From positions 9,915,340-9,979,339 of the forward strand of contig NC_091142.1 of NCBI RefSeq assembly GCF_041381155.1: a stretch of DNA of 64,000 bases, read 5' to 3'. This DNA is from Argopecten irradians. Lineage: Eukaryota > Mollusca > Bivalvia > Pectinida > Pectinidae. Positions 24,600 through 35,560 of the stretch are shown piece by piece (the stretch's first letter is position 1; the number at the start of each line of letters is the position of its first letter). The position numbers were made by a program, and so were the translations under genes. The notes beneath the pieces were generated by a model. It saw nothing but the letters and a program-made list of their open reading frames with translations. It ran no database searches and was not told the DNA's origin.

Positions 24600-26160
24600 G
24601 TTGTGATAATCTTGTTCGGGATGCAAACCCATGCATCTTGTATCTATGCGCCATATGCGTTTTCCAGTGCCTTCGAGTTTTTACATAATTATATAATTAT
24701 ATGCTAGTTTCAAGTGGATGTAAATATGTTTTTTTATTTGCTTGTAAACGTGACATGCCGTTGAACAAAAACGCATTCATTACGATATGTTACTGTGGAA
24801 ATATTCTAAACTAAAATAAAATGAACTCTTAGACTAGTTGAACATGATGCTGTTGAAAATGAGAAGTTTAAAATGTCATATCGTTCAATCGATTTTTCGT
24901 TAAATATCGCAAAACTCGTTTAATATTAAATTAACACTCATCGGAAACAATTTTGGTATTTGTTTTCCTAACCAGAAATTGCAATCAATATGGATAAGAT
25001 TAGTGTAGTTTTAATGCAATTATTTAAGTGACACCAGCATAAAGAAAACACCTGGTTTATTCAGTAAATAAAACAAAAATCAATTAAATAATGAAGTACA
25101 ATAACACCCATCGGGTTATAATCTGAAACAACAATGTCATGTGTTGCAATTGCGTCATAGTTTCAATTAACATAATCAAAGTTGTCCGACCAATTAACAG
25201 CGAAGCAAATCAAGTTGATAATCATAAACATGAAATATATCAATTTAAAATCTTAACAAGGTCATTTATGTTGTTTTATGGTCAAATATATCCCCTTTGC
25301 CCAAGTCTTCTGCATATTTTTCTCTTTAAAAAAAAAAAATTTCCCCATCCATAATGATGCTATATACAATATATCAGCAATATCAGTGCGTAAAGTTCAG
25401 AGAGGCAATAATTTAGATCTATACGATCAACTCGATCGGCCTTTTTGACGCTGCCCCTCAGGCCCCTGTAGATGAGCCAAACCATAAATCTCCAACCTGA
25501 AACGATGCTTTAAATACACTACAAGTGTTTTCATACGCTTAGTTTAAGAGAAAAACGCGTTGTTCATATAAATAACAAACTTTCGGCCACATCCTTTAGA
25601 GCCCTGGGAGTCAGCCGAACCATATTTACAATTTTGAAAACCTAACTACAAAAAAATGCTACTATGGATATTGTAAATCATGAGAAGTTCCGTCAAATTT
25701 TATGCATTTTAATTTCTTTCGCAAAATTCCAATTGCAAAGCATAACGATAGCATACTTGACCGCATTACACCGTGGCATTATTTTACGATCATATTGCAG
25801 TAATTAAACTAATAATAATTGAATCTATATATTGTATATAAATACGACTTGTGGCATATGCACTTTCGTATCTACTTAATGCCTCATTTTCTTGATATGA
25901 CTAAATATGTTTATGTTCTTTTTCTTCAGATAATTTCTAGACTGAAGTTTGTTTATGATTGTAGCTTAAATGCTTTTGACGGTGACAGTAAAAGATAAAA
26001 TTTATGACAGGATCATTGTAATTGTATTATTATTATAATTATTCCTTGATACATAATTATTGCCATTTAACACGATTGTACAAGTGAAAAAAAGTTTTAG
26101 AAAATAAAACAAAAAAATTTCTTTTATGAAACATGATATTATGTTTTTTTATAATAGGAT
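24600..26160. other. Intergenic sequence, no gene seen
   Basis: AT-rich DNA. A GC-richer patch near 25430-25650 looks like an interspersed repeat, but no second copy was found in this window to prove it. Confidence 0.4.
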
Positions 26161-26168
26161 CTTAAATG

Positions 26169-26370
26169 GGTGCGGTGGCCGAGTGCTTAAGATGTCTCGA
26201 TTTATTACCACAAGTCCCCAACCTCTGGGTCCGAATGCGAATCCCGTGTAGGGCAGTTACCATTTACTGACCGGTGGTTTTTCTCCGGGTACTCCGGTTT
26301 TCCTCCACCAACTAGCCTAATACGTAGATGGCCGTTAATAGGACATTAAATAATAAAACCCAATCCTTTG
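26169..26370 (+). mobile_element. tRNA-derived SINE
   Basis: Starts with a tRNA-like head (GTGCGGTGGCCGAGTGCTTA, an A-box of Leu/Ser type) and a weak B-box region (CCGAATGCGAATCCC). The conserved body follows: CCGGTGGTTTTTCTCCGGGT, ACTCCGGTTTTCCTCCACCA, ending in an ATAATAAA-like tail. The body is shared with the copy near 63530. This type of central domain is common in molluscan SINEs. Confidence 0.75.
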
Positions 26371-26389
26371 TTCATTTCAGATGTAATTT

Positions 26390-26720
26390 TATGAACCGAG
26401 TCTAGGAAGTTTTTGCGGAAAAAACATTCGAGACGAGTTTCACAATATTTCATAATGCAAATTTTAAAAACTTTTAAATACAAAATGTACATAACTACAT
26501 GTACAACAACCCACATTTATTGCGGACATTCAACGGGGGGTCACCATTTTATTCCGCCGTTATCGAAATCCTGACGTAACGTAATTTTTCTAGACGTCAA
26601 TTTATTTTTTCTGTCAATGAATTCCCAGCCAAAGCAAATCCCCCAGGGCATGTATGACTAGTGACATATGCAAACATATTGCACGGACTAAATTATTGGA
26701 TATCTGACGTATTATGTGAT
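26390..26720 (+). repeat. Dispersed repeat family A, copy 1
   Basis: Shares ordered blocks with copies at 27770-28065 (+) and 55270-55500 (-): CATAACTACATGTACAACAA, ATCCTGACGTAACGTAATTT, GACTAGTGACATATGCAAAC. Divergence is roughly a quarter to a third by eye. No coding content. Class not recognised. Confidence 0.65.
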
Positions 26721-27769
26721 AGAATTAAATTCATTCCACATATCCCAACTAAAGGATGGTAAGGGATGATATGATCCGTCGATCAAGTGGATAATATAAT
26801 TTACTATCACTTCACTCCATCTGCCACAGTTCACTGGTACCTTCAAATCACAAGTATGAAATATGGATCATAAATCCATGCGTCATAATAGATACAGCAA
26901 TGCAGCTCATTTAAGAGTTAATTCATCTTATACACGTATTAATATTGGTAATCTGTTTCGGTCAACATAACTAATTAATGCGCACTTATGATACTGTACA
27001 TTCATCAATTGTGTTCCCTAGATTATATGGAAAAATCGTGTAATTTTAAAATGATTTTGTTTTTAATTATTTATAAATTGAAACACTGATTCGTTTTCTA
27101 TCAGTGCACTTTATATTAAACATGTCTCTGAAAACGATCGTATTGTATGTAGTTATACGCTATGAATGTAAGTTTTTCTCTATATTTTTTTTCTATTTCG
27201 AGTGTTGTTTAATGTTATGTTTACGAACGCAAGTACCGCTGCGAGGGAAACCGAAATGATTTAAAGAATTACATCATCATATGTTGTAAATATGTAGGGA
27301 CAAACCATAAATAACATAATTTAAAGTTGCAATATAGTAATAAAACTTATATTTTAGTGTATATTTTGAAAGACTTAATTTTCATATTTGATTAAATGCT
27401 TTAGTATGATACCGTTTGTATTTTGACATTAAAAGAGGTCAAGTTTGAAAAGCAAATAAAATACCGCTGTATAGAATAATACACATGTTATATGTCGGAT
27501 AATTATGGTTTACAAATCTGGAGTGAAATGATTTATTACCGTGTACCTACCGCCACAAGGAAGACTAAATACCTGTGTAGAGATCCCGTGCTCATAAATA
27601 TCTTTACTGTTTAGGATTGGATAACACTTAACAAATCAAACATGTAAGCATGACTTTTTTTTCTTACTGAATCATGCCAACACTCCTAATGTGGGCCTAG
27701 CATTGTGTAACATTTTGCGAGCTTTGGCAAGCAAAAGTTAGAACTCCGAGACAAGCTTCATAAAAATCA

Positions 27770-28065
27770 TATAAAAGGAACAATTTACGAAAATTGTTAT
27801 CACATAACTACAACAGCCCACATTTTGATGAATTTCACGTCAAAATATATTGCGAAAATCTAGCGGTGGTCGCCAGTTTGTCCCGCCATCTTCAAAATCC
27901 TGACGTAATGTAATTTTTCCTGACGTCATATTATTGTTTCTGTCATTGTGCGATGTTACAATGCATTTCCAGCCACTGAATGTCGCTCCATGTCATATTA
28001 CACTAGTGACATGTGCAAACATATTACATTGACAACATTACTGGATATCTGTATATTATGTTAGC
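27770..28065 (+). repeat. Dispersed repeat family A, copy 2
   Basis: Blocks in the same order as copy 1: CATAACTACAACAGCCCACA, CCTGACGTAATGTAATTTTT, TGACGTCATATTATTGTTTC, ATATTACACTAGTGACATGT. A fragment of the same family (CCTGACGTCACAGTATTGTT) lies at 31689-31725 inside the second foldback element. Confidence 0.65.
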
Positions 28066-28390
28066 ATTGTTATACAATGTTCAATGTGACGCATTCCGAT
28101 GACGATTATTTGAAAACATTAAACAAAAAACAGCTTGTTCCGATATTAGGCGCGCCATGCTTTATTCTGTCAGTGTATCCTCATCGGGCGTCAAAGCAAT
28201 GACAGATCAGACATTGTAACTATTGTTGAAACTACTGATATACTTGAATATCTGTAGTCAACACCGTTGTTCATTTTTCAAACTATATTTTCAATAATTT
28301 TTAAATAGTTTCTATGTAACTTTCCTACAATAACATTGAAGGCTTACACTATCTAGACGTGAACATAACACATATTTAGGAAACCGCCCT

Positions 28391-28657
28391 AGAGCACCCC
28401 GTTACTTAAAATTCAATATATATGAAACATGTAAGAGTATATAGCGACATATATGCGAATCAGAAAAAAAGTGCTGTGCATTTCTGCGAAAAATACATAT
28501 CGTTGTCCAAATAATCAAATATTTTAGGCAAATTGCCGCTTCATGCCTGTTTTAAAAACACTTAAATCATTATACACAGTCACATTATAAAAAGTTTGTA
28601 TATCACATTATTATATACGATGTATTTGCATCAGAAAATTCGAAAACGGGGTGCTCT
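28391..28657. mobile_element. Short MITE candidate
   Basis: A 267-base unit with 13-base perfect inverted ends (AGAGCACCCCGTT and AACGGGGTGCTCT). Inner inverted similarity continues for a few bases. The interior is AT-rich and non-coding. The target duplication is unclear, so the superfamily is not assigned. Confidence 0.5.
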
Positions 28658-28798
28658 TGGTATATCTACTAGTGTTTTTAGTATTAATTTAGTCGACCGC
28701 GACAGTCACCTGGACACGTGTAGACATGAGCACCTAAGAAAACTTCCTGATTGAAATCTTAAAATATCAACAAATGGTATGCATTTGTTTAATATGGC

Positions 28799-28834
28799 AG
28801 AATTGTCAGTGAAATCAGAATTGTCAGTGAAATC
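28799..28834. repeat. Two-copy 18-base tandem repeat
   Basis: AGAATTGTCAGTGAAATC occurs twice in perfect tandem. Probably a recent slippage event. Confidence 0.7.
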
Positions 28835-29915
28835 ATTAAACATTTAATTTATCTAGTTATAGAGTCACGAAAGTATTGTCAAGTGTGTTGCTTGCATCGG
28901 CCGATGAAGAAAGCCGATATCGTGCACATGACACTACTGCGAAGTACCATTTGCATTTACACAACATGAACATTTTTCATCAGTCAATGCATTTAAATTG
29001 AACATTCAATTCCCTTAAGTAAAAATGTCTTATCATTCCAATTATTTCTAGATCTTTATAGTCATATATGGAAAAAAAACCTTTCACACATAAATTTTTT
29101 GAGAGATAAGATACATTTACAGTATTCTAAATACTTGTATCATAAGAATCAAAGTGTTCATTTTACAAGATTGAAGAATAAATGGATTACCAGTATTTAC
29201 AGTAAAAAATTAATGATCTAAAGGTGTTTTTTTCTTTTGATAATTATGATATTACTCAGTCTCTGAAAATGATATTGATTGTTCATATTACTTGTACTTA
29301 TCTTTCATGAAAGTAAAGAATTGTGTATTTAAGAATTTGTAGTATATACACTGACTTGTATTCACAAATCACCAAAAGTTATTCTATGTGGGCAGTCAAA
29401 ATCATTTTGAAGTTATATTTCATTATCTGAAATTTACGACGAATGGAAAATATTTCTAATTTGGACAGTAAAGTAAATTTCAACAATCCTAAATGAGCTG
29501 GGTAAATATAAATATCCAAACTAGGTATAACTTCCACCAAAATTAGAATCACAAAAAACCATGCTACTCGACGTATAACCAAACACATTTTAATTTACCA
29601 AACAGTGACATGTTACACATTATCACTCTATATCACTAAGTTTGAATAGTTAGAATAAAAAAATATATGTATACTGCTGATTGCAATACATAATGTGACA
29701 TAGTTATATATTATATAGAAATAGTTGTGTCAACTGGTCTAACAATAAGAAATAAATGGAGCATGTTCCTGAGGTTCATTGTCTCTGTTGTTCTTTTTTA
29801 TATTTTAAATTTAATGATAATCGTAAAGAAAACGTCATTAATATAGCCTTAGTTTAAATTCAATATGACTCACTTACTCCAGGATTCTATATATGATTTG
29901 TGGTTTTGGATTTGT

Positions 29916-29969
29916 GGGGGGGGGGGGGTGCCCCCCCCCCCCCCCAAAAAAAAAAAAAAAAAAAAAAAA
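29916..29969. repeat. Homopolymer cluster G13-TG-C15-A24
   Basis: Three adjacent homopolymer runs: 13 G, then TG, 15 C and 24 A. The G and C runs can pair as a hairpin. Such runs are prone to length variation and assembly error. Confidence 0.85.
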
Positions 29970-30743
29970 GATCATGTTTTCAATTTGTTTATTTTATTAA
30001 ATCAGTTGAACAGGTTTTAATATTAAATACGCAAAGCAGCATAATCATTAATTATGACTGCTTCATTAATTGTTTTGTCATTCGGCATACTTGAAATAAA
30101 CTAACACAAAATGCTTCATTACAAGTAGAATTTGTTTATATTAACACAATAGTGGAAGAAATATGAACCCTTGTTCTTTCACAAACGATGTAATCAAAGA
30201 AAGGTTCCATGCTTGCACGCATCGTATACGTTTGTCCCATGTCAAAATTTATACTTCCTGGTTTGAAACATTGATTTCTGTCTAACAATAACCTTAATTA
30301 TCCATTACGTGTAAAATTGGTGTACTGTTAAGAATGTCAGCCAATCTGGTTCCAACTGGATTGTGTTAAAATGCTAATTACATACCAAATGGTTATAAGC
30401 AAAACAAAGGAGTCATTGAATGCATAAGCCGCCCATATGTGACATTTCATTTGAGTTTACAACACAACTTGTGATAAGCATATAGGTGTAGACAGAAATG
30501 TAAGTAGTCTCTTTAATCTGTTCCATCGTAATTTACAACTCCCAGCCAATAAGTTTGAATGTTACTGTTGATATAACGCAATGACATGTCTCCATTTGAA
30601 ATGTATTCCGGTGTGGGGTTGTGACCCTCATATGTTTCTTTCCTATTTTACTCTAACAACATAAACAAACTTATATTTTTGATTTGATTGCATGTCTTAT
30701 CCGCACCGTTTTGCAATCGTAATATCAGGAATAAGTATTTCTC

Positions 30744-32643
30744 TCATACCTATACGTATAATTCTGGCTGGTCCAGGGCAATACACACATGTCGCCTGAA
30801 GCTGTATTGCATGGCTACCCATGCAATAAGGTAAAGCCTCGTGACGTCACATCGTCAACAAAATTACTATTTTCTAAGCACAATCTTAACATTTTTTTTT
30901 AAAGTAAGCTGGATTTACTTTAAAAGATACAAACAACGGGGTCTTCGTTGAAAATATCACGCATTTTTTTATGTATGGAGATTTGACTTGAAGTGGGTTT
31001 TTTCGAATTTATTTCAAAATGGCAGAAATTGATAGAAGTAAAATTTCGAGAAAACGTCGAGGTATGAGAGAAAAATACTCTTTCAAACGTAGATATGAAA
31101 GATAGGGATATGCTACCCTCGGGATTAAAAAATGTATTAAAACCCTCGGCAAGCCTCAGGTTTTACCACATTTGTGACTCTCGGGTAGAATATCACTATC
31201 CTTCATATCCACATATGAAAGAGTCTTATATTAAATTTTACCATCTGTAATAATATAATTGGTATTCATTATTATACTAAATTATATTTGTTAACATTTG
31301 TATGGTGGTGTCATTAACACATAGTCATGACAATAGCTATCTCACCAATATCGTTGGGCAAAATCGTAATCATAAGGAATCATATCGTCATAATCACTTT
31401 GCGGTAAAATGTTACGTTGAATCCGGATTTTATTTTCCTAAAAAAGAAATCAAACTGACCGCTTTGTGTAAATGCATTCTATTCGTTAATGATATGGGTT
31501 TATAATTTAGAATTGCTTATTTACATTTTTGTTTTATTCTCGAGAAGAGTTATCTCATATGCAATGAACACAAATATACTTTCAATCATATAACTTCAAT
31601 AACATTCATTTTAACGAAACTTAACACTAAGGTACTTCACAAATCAAGCTGTGGCAGTGCTCGAAATCATGTCGGCACGTGGTTTTTTCCTGACGTCACA
31701 GTATTGTTTCTGTCACGACATCACATGACAGGTAAAACTAGTACACGGAAGAAATCACTGGATAGCAAATTCCGTAAAAGGCATAGTGCAATGGGTTTTT
31801 CGGGTGTAGTTAATATCTTAAAATTCTTTTATTCTGAAGTAAACAAACTTAGACTTCCCAGTGATATAATAGTATTAAGTAAGCGATTATTTTAATAAAA
31901 AAACAAAACCTAATTAGTCTGTTGTTACTTTTGATAGATGATAAGTATCATTTTGGTGTAGTACCTTTAAATTGTGTCGATGTTAAAATCTCCATTGTTA
32001 TTGGTGTTTAAAGGACTTGAAACATGCAAAAGCCTTATTAGATTATAATTAGTTCATTAATCTCCATATAAGCCTTAAAACGAATGACTATAGATACATG
32101 ATTAATGCGTTTATATAGATTTCAGACTCAAGAACTTAATATACTCCGATAGTCAGTCGTTTGTCATAATCTATATCAGACTATAAGACTCTTTCATATG
32201 TGGATATGAAGGATAGGGATATTCTACCCGAGGGTCACAAAATATAGTAAAACGCGAGGCTTGCCGAGGGATTTTCAACATTTTGTGATCCCGAGGGCAA
32301 AATATCCCTATTCTTCATATCTACTTATGAAAAAGTGTTTTCTTTCATACCTCAACGTTTTATTGCAATTTTTTAACTAAAATAGCCCACCATTTTAAAA
32401 TAAATTCGAAGAATTCCACGAAAAATTACGTGATATTTTCAACAAAAATTCCGTTGTTTGCATCTTTTATAGTAAAACTAGTCAAGATTGTGAAAAAAAT
32501 GTCAAAATTTTACAAAGGTAATAGAAAATTTTGTTGACGCCGTGACGTCACGAGGCTTTATTGCATGGGTAGCCATGCAATACAGCGTCAGGCGACATGA
32601 GTATATTGCCCTAGACCAGCCAGTATTACACCTTTAGGTATGA
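30744..32643. mobile_element. Long foldback element (about 1.9 kb)
   Basis: Inverted arms of about 488 bases (30744-31231) and 462 bases (32182-32643) face a unique middle of about 950 bases. Outer parts share CTGGCTGGTC.AGGGCAATA and CATGTCGCCTGA. Each arm also contains a smaller hairpin (TATTGCATGGCTACCCATGC plus AATA) and an internal inverted pair around CTTTCATATGTGGATATGAA and the CCCGAGGG motif. No transposase frame is seen. Arms differ by scattered substitutions, so the insertion is not recent. Confidence 0.75.
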
Positions 32644-32689
32644 AAAAAATTAAGTTATACGACTACCGTAAAGTGTGTCACCAATTACA

Positions 32690-33900
32690 TTCGCACAAAA
32701 CAACAACAATAAAAAACAAAAAAAGTAAAAAAATAACAAAAACAAAAACAAAACAAAAAAGAAAAATAAGATAAGAACAGCCTTGGAGGCAAACTGATTA
32801 AATTATTCGAACGTTTTCCAATATCAGACAAATAAGCTAAGTACTAACGATATTGATAATCATGTGTACATCCAAACGCATTATAATGACTTTAAATATA
32901 GAATCACAATAAACAAATCACTAATATGTATACACAAATACACAAAATACTTACAAAAGTTGAGAGGTTAAATAGTTTAATAGCATTAAATATGAGTACA
33001 TAAAAAACAATAAAAACACACACACATAAGTACATGAATACTGTTGATTGTAATACATAATACCTGAAGCTGTTATTTTACTGAACTAATTTAAATGTCT
33101 AAACGTGACTATATATTACTGTTTGCTGGTCTTATTTTTCATTACAAAAGACACGAGGAAGTTCAGCAAAGTCATTTCATGTTGCACAGCTCTGAAACAT
33201 CATGTAATCGGGAGTTTATATAGCTATGTTATATTATATACGGAATCCCGTGTCATCTGGCAAATCCTTTTGATATTACTTCTTTGACCCCTGTGTTATA
33301 TTAAGATGTATGTAAGTAATTCGTTGAACCATAGGAAGAACCAAATATAATATTACCTATGGAATCCGTTTAAAACTGATGTAAAGTCATTTATCCAGGA
33401 CTAAAAAAACTTTTAAAATTAATTTCCAAACTGAACAAATATATCAATGATTTAAAAACGTTTAAGTGTATACGATATCATATTGCATGCATAATACACA
33501 ATTTAATGTATAATGAGGAACTGATTTGTGATAAACGTTATTTTATCTTAAAACCAGAAAGCTATCCATATTTTCGTCGTTGGTACCTGTCATGACATTG
33601 GGTAAAGTATGGATTCAAATTGAGAGTAAAAAAACGTATGATAGCAAGTAATATAGTTAGCGCCAGTAGTCAAACAATCTCTTAAAAACTACACTTGGGT
33701 ACCATAGAAATTATAGAAATAACCCCAAGTCATATTGCAAATACTGAAATTTTATGTAATCCTTCCTATTATGATTGCGTTGGCAGATACGTTTCAAGGT
33801 TGAGAGAAATATGTTCGACCTTTTATAAAGGTTTGAAATGACACATGAAAATAAACAAAATTTAAAAGAAGTGATGTTATATGTCTTTGTCTCTCTATCG
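32690..33900. other. Intergenic sequence upstream of gene 2
   Basis: Begins with an A-rich low-complexity stretch (32697-32770), followed by AT-rich DNA with no recognised gene. Just before the gene 2 ATG is a pyrimidine tract and TTACAG, which could be the acceptor of a 5' leader exon (start near 33907). Confidence 0.4.
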
Positions 33901-33930
33901 TTACAGGTCCTTTGATATAACGGAACACTT

Positions 33931-35560
33931 ATGAACATGGATTTGTTGAAACTCATTCCCCTTATATTATGTAGTGTGCAAACAGGAAAATGTAAGTACT
34001 GTGTTATGTGGAGACAATATCAACATTTGGTTAGTGGATCCTGTCGCCATATCATCATGTGATAACTTACCTGATGAACACATTTCTTTAGTTTTAGAAA
34101 CCACATTTGTGAAAAAATAAGTGGCAACATTCTTATTATTAATAAGTGAATAAAAGATATAAGCGTTATAAAACTGTGGATATAAAGTGGATCAACAAGT
34201 GCTAGAAGAGTACTTTCAGAAGGGTGAGGATGGCCTATTGTCATCATGTTCCGTTTGTCCTAGTCTACCGTGCACAGTCCGCCGTGCGGAATGTTTTCAT
34301 TAAAACCACTTCTTCTCAATGTTTGCCTGTATCAAACTGCTATAAAGGGCAAATTTTTAATTCAAAGTCACAGAGGACAAAAAAGTTGAAAACATATAGT
34401 TTATATATATTTCAATAACTTATAATCTGAGTTATTGGAGCAATATGTAAACCTAAATACCATACCTTCCACAGCCCATGCGAAATACAATCACAAAAAA
34501 CGAAAAGAACAAAGCAACAAAAACAAATTCAGCGAAAACATATGGAAATACACATATGAGATATCGATGTTTCACTTTAAAACAAGGCTACATCAAACAC
34601 TTTAAGAACAAAATTCCGGAAAAAAGTTTGCTTGCTTGGACCACGAAATTACTTCGTATTAAAATATAATTCGTTATAAGCAAAATCGTTATACGTTCAA
34701 AAATTCGAACCAAGCAGATTTGTCTTAAGAAAGTTTTGCTGTAGAAACTTATTACTGTTTTTTTTCTAGAGTCAGACATCGATGTTATTTGTTTTGATTC
34801 AGAGAGAAATTATTAACCATACACGCGCATATATATGTACGGTAGCTCTTAATTCGACTGGATCTTTATCTAACTTTATTCACAGATCAATATACGATAT
34901 GGTTATCGGAATTGTATTTTCTTTTTATGCAGGTGCTAACTGGACAGTTACCATGTACACTGGAGAGTTATATGTGCATCCATCCGTAGTAGTTCATATG
35001 TATATCAGAGGTACATTAAAGACCATCGATGTTTCAACTAATATAGACTTCATACAGAATGGAAAAAGGACTTATTCCTTTAGCGTAGATTTAGGGGAAA
35101 TAAATACAGTCACTGTGGCCATGTTCTGTTATGATCGAGGCCACACAAACCAATTCTGCCACAACTACTACCCTAATATCTGGATCAATGTACACAAGGT
35201 GAGATGAATAATATAACTAATTTGTATATAACGTTATTATGCATTTTTAAATTATTTTTAAGCAATATAATATGGTTTAATCGATTTTGAATTTGTGACG
35301 CCTTTAGAAATTATTTAGGAATATTTGAATTAATCCTCAAATACATACATTTTTTACGAAACGAGATCAAAGCGCAATAAAGGGACCGACGACACAACAC
35401 TGCCATATCAGCAAAATTGAGTCGTTTTCTATGAAGTTTGATACAATTTCTCCATTTTATATTTACCAGGTTGCTCTTTATGATGGAATATATACATACC
35501 ATTATCCTTGTGACTGCAAATTGGATGCAGTGGTGTACGACAGAACTCTTACATTGCAAG
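33931..35560 (+). CDS. Gene 2, exons 1-3 (signal peptide and PLAT domain)
   Basis: Exon 1 encodes MNMDLLKLIPLILCSVQTGK, a signal peptide, and ends in phase 1 at GTAAGT. Exon 2 (34933-35198) encodes NWTVTMYTGELYVHPSVVVH through FSVDLGEINTVTVAMF and PNIWINVHK, ending in phase 0. Exon 3 (35470-35560) encodes VALYDGIYTYHYPCDCKLD and ends in phase 1. The order is that of a PLAT/LH2 sandwich ('DLG.I..V', 'W...V.V.D', 'Y.YPC.C'). Exon borders and phases are the same as in gene 1 exons 1-3. Confidence 0.82.

Noticed and set aside
24396-24707. 103-codon open frame as a host gene
   Set aside because: It matches the linker of a LINE and sits in the same frame as the decayed endonuclease blocks.
29900-30094. 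Open frame with poly-Pro and poly-Lys
   Set aside because: Translation of homopolymer runs.
31302-31895. Two open frames of about 65 codons in the middle of the second foldback element
   Set aside because: No transposase motif, and one overlaps a dispersed-repeat fragment.
34782-34932. Open frame continuing upstream of the gene 2 PLAT exon
   Set aside because: The 34933 acceptor joins in phase to a signal-peptide exon at 33931; the upstream frame has no domain.
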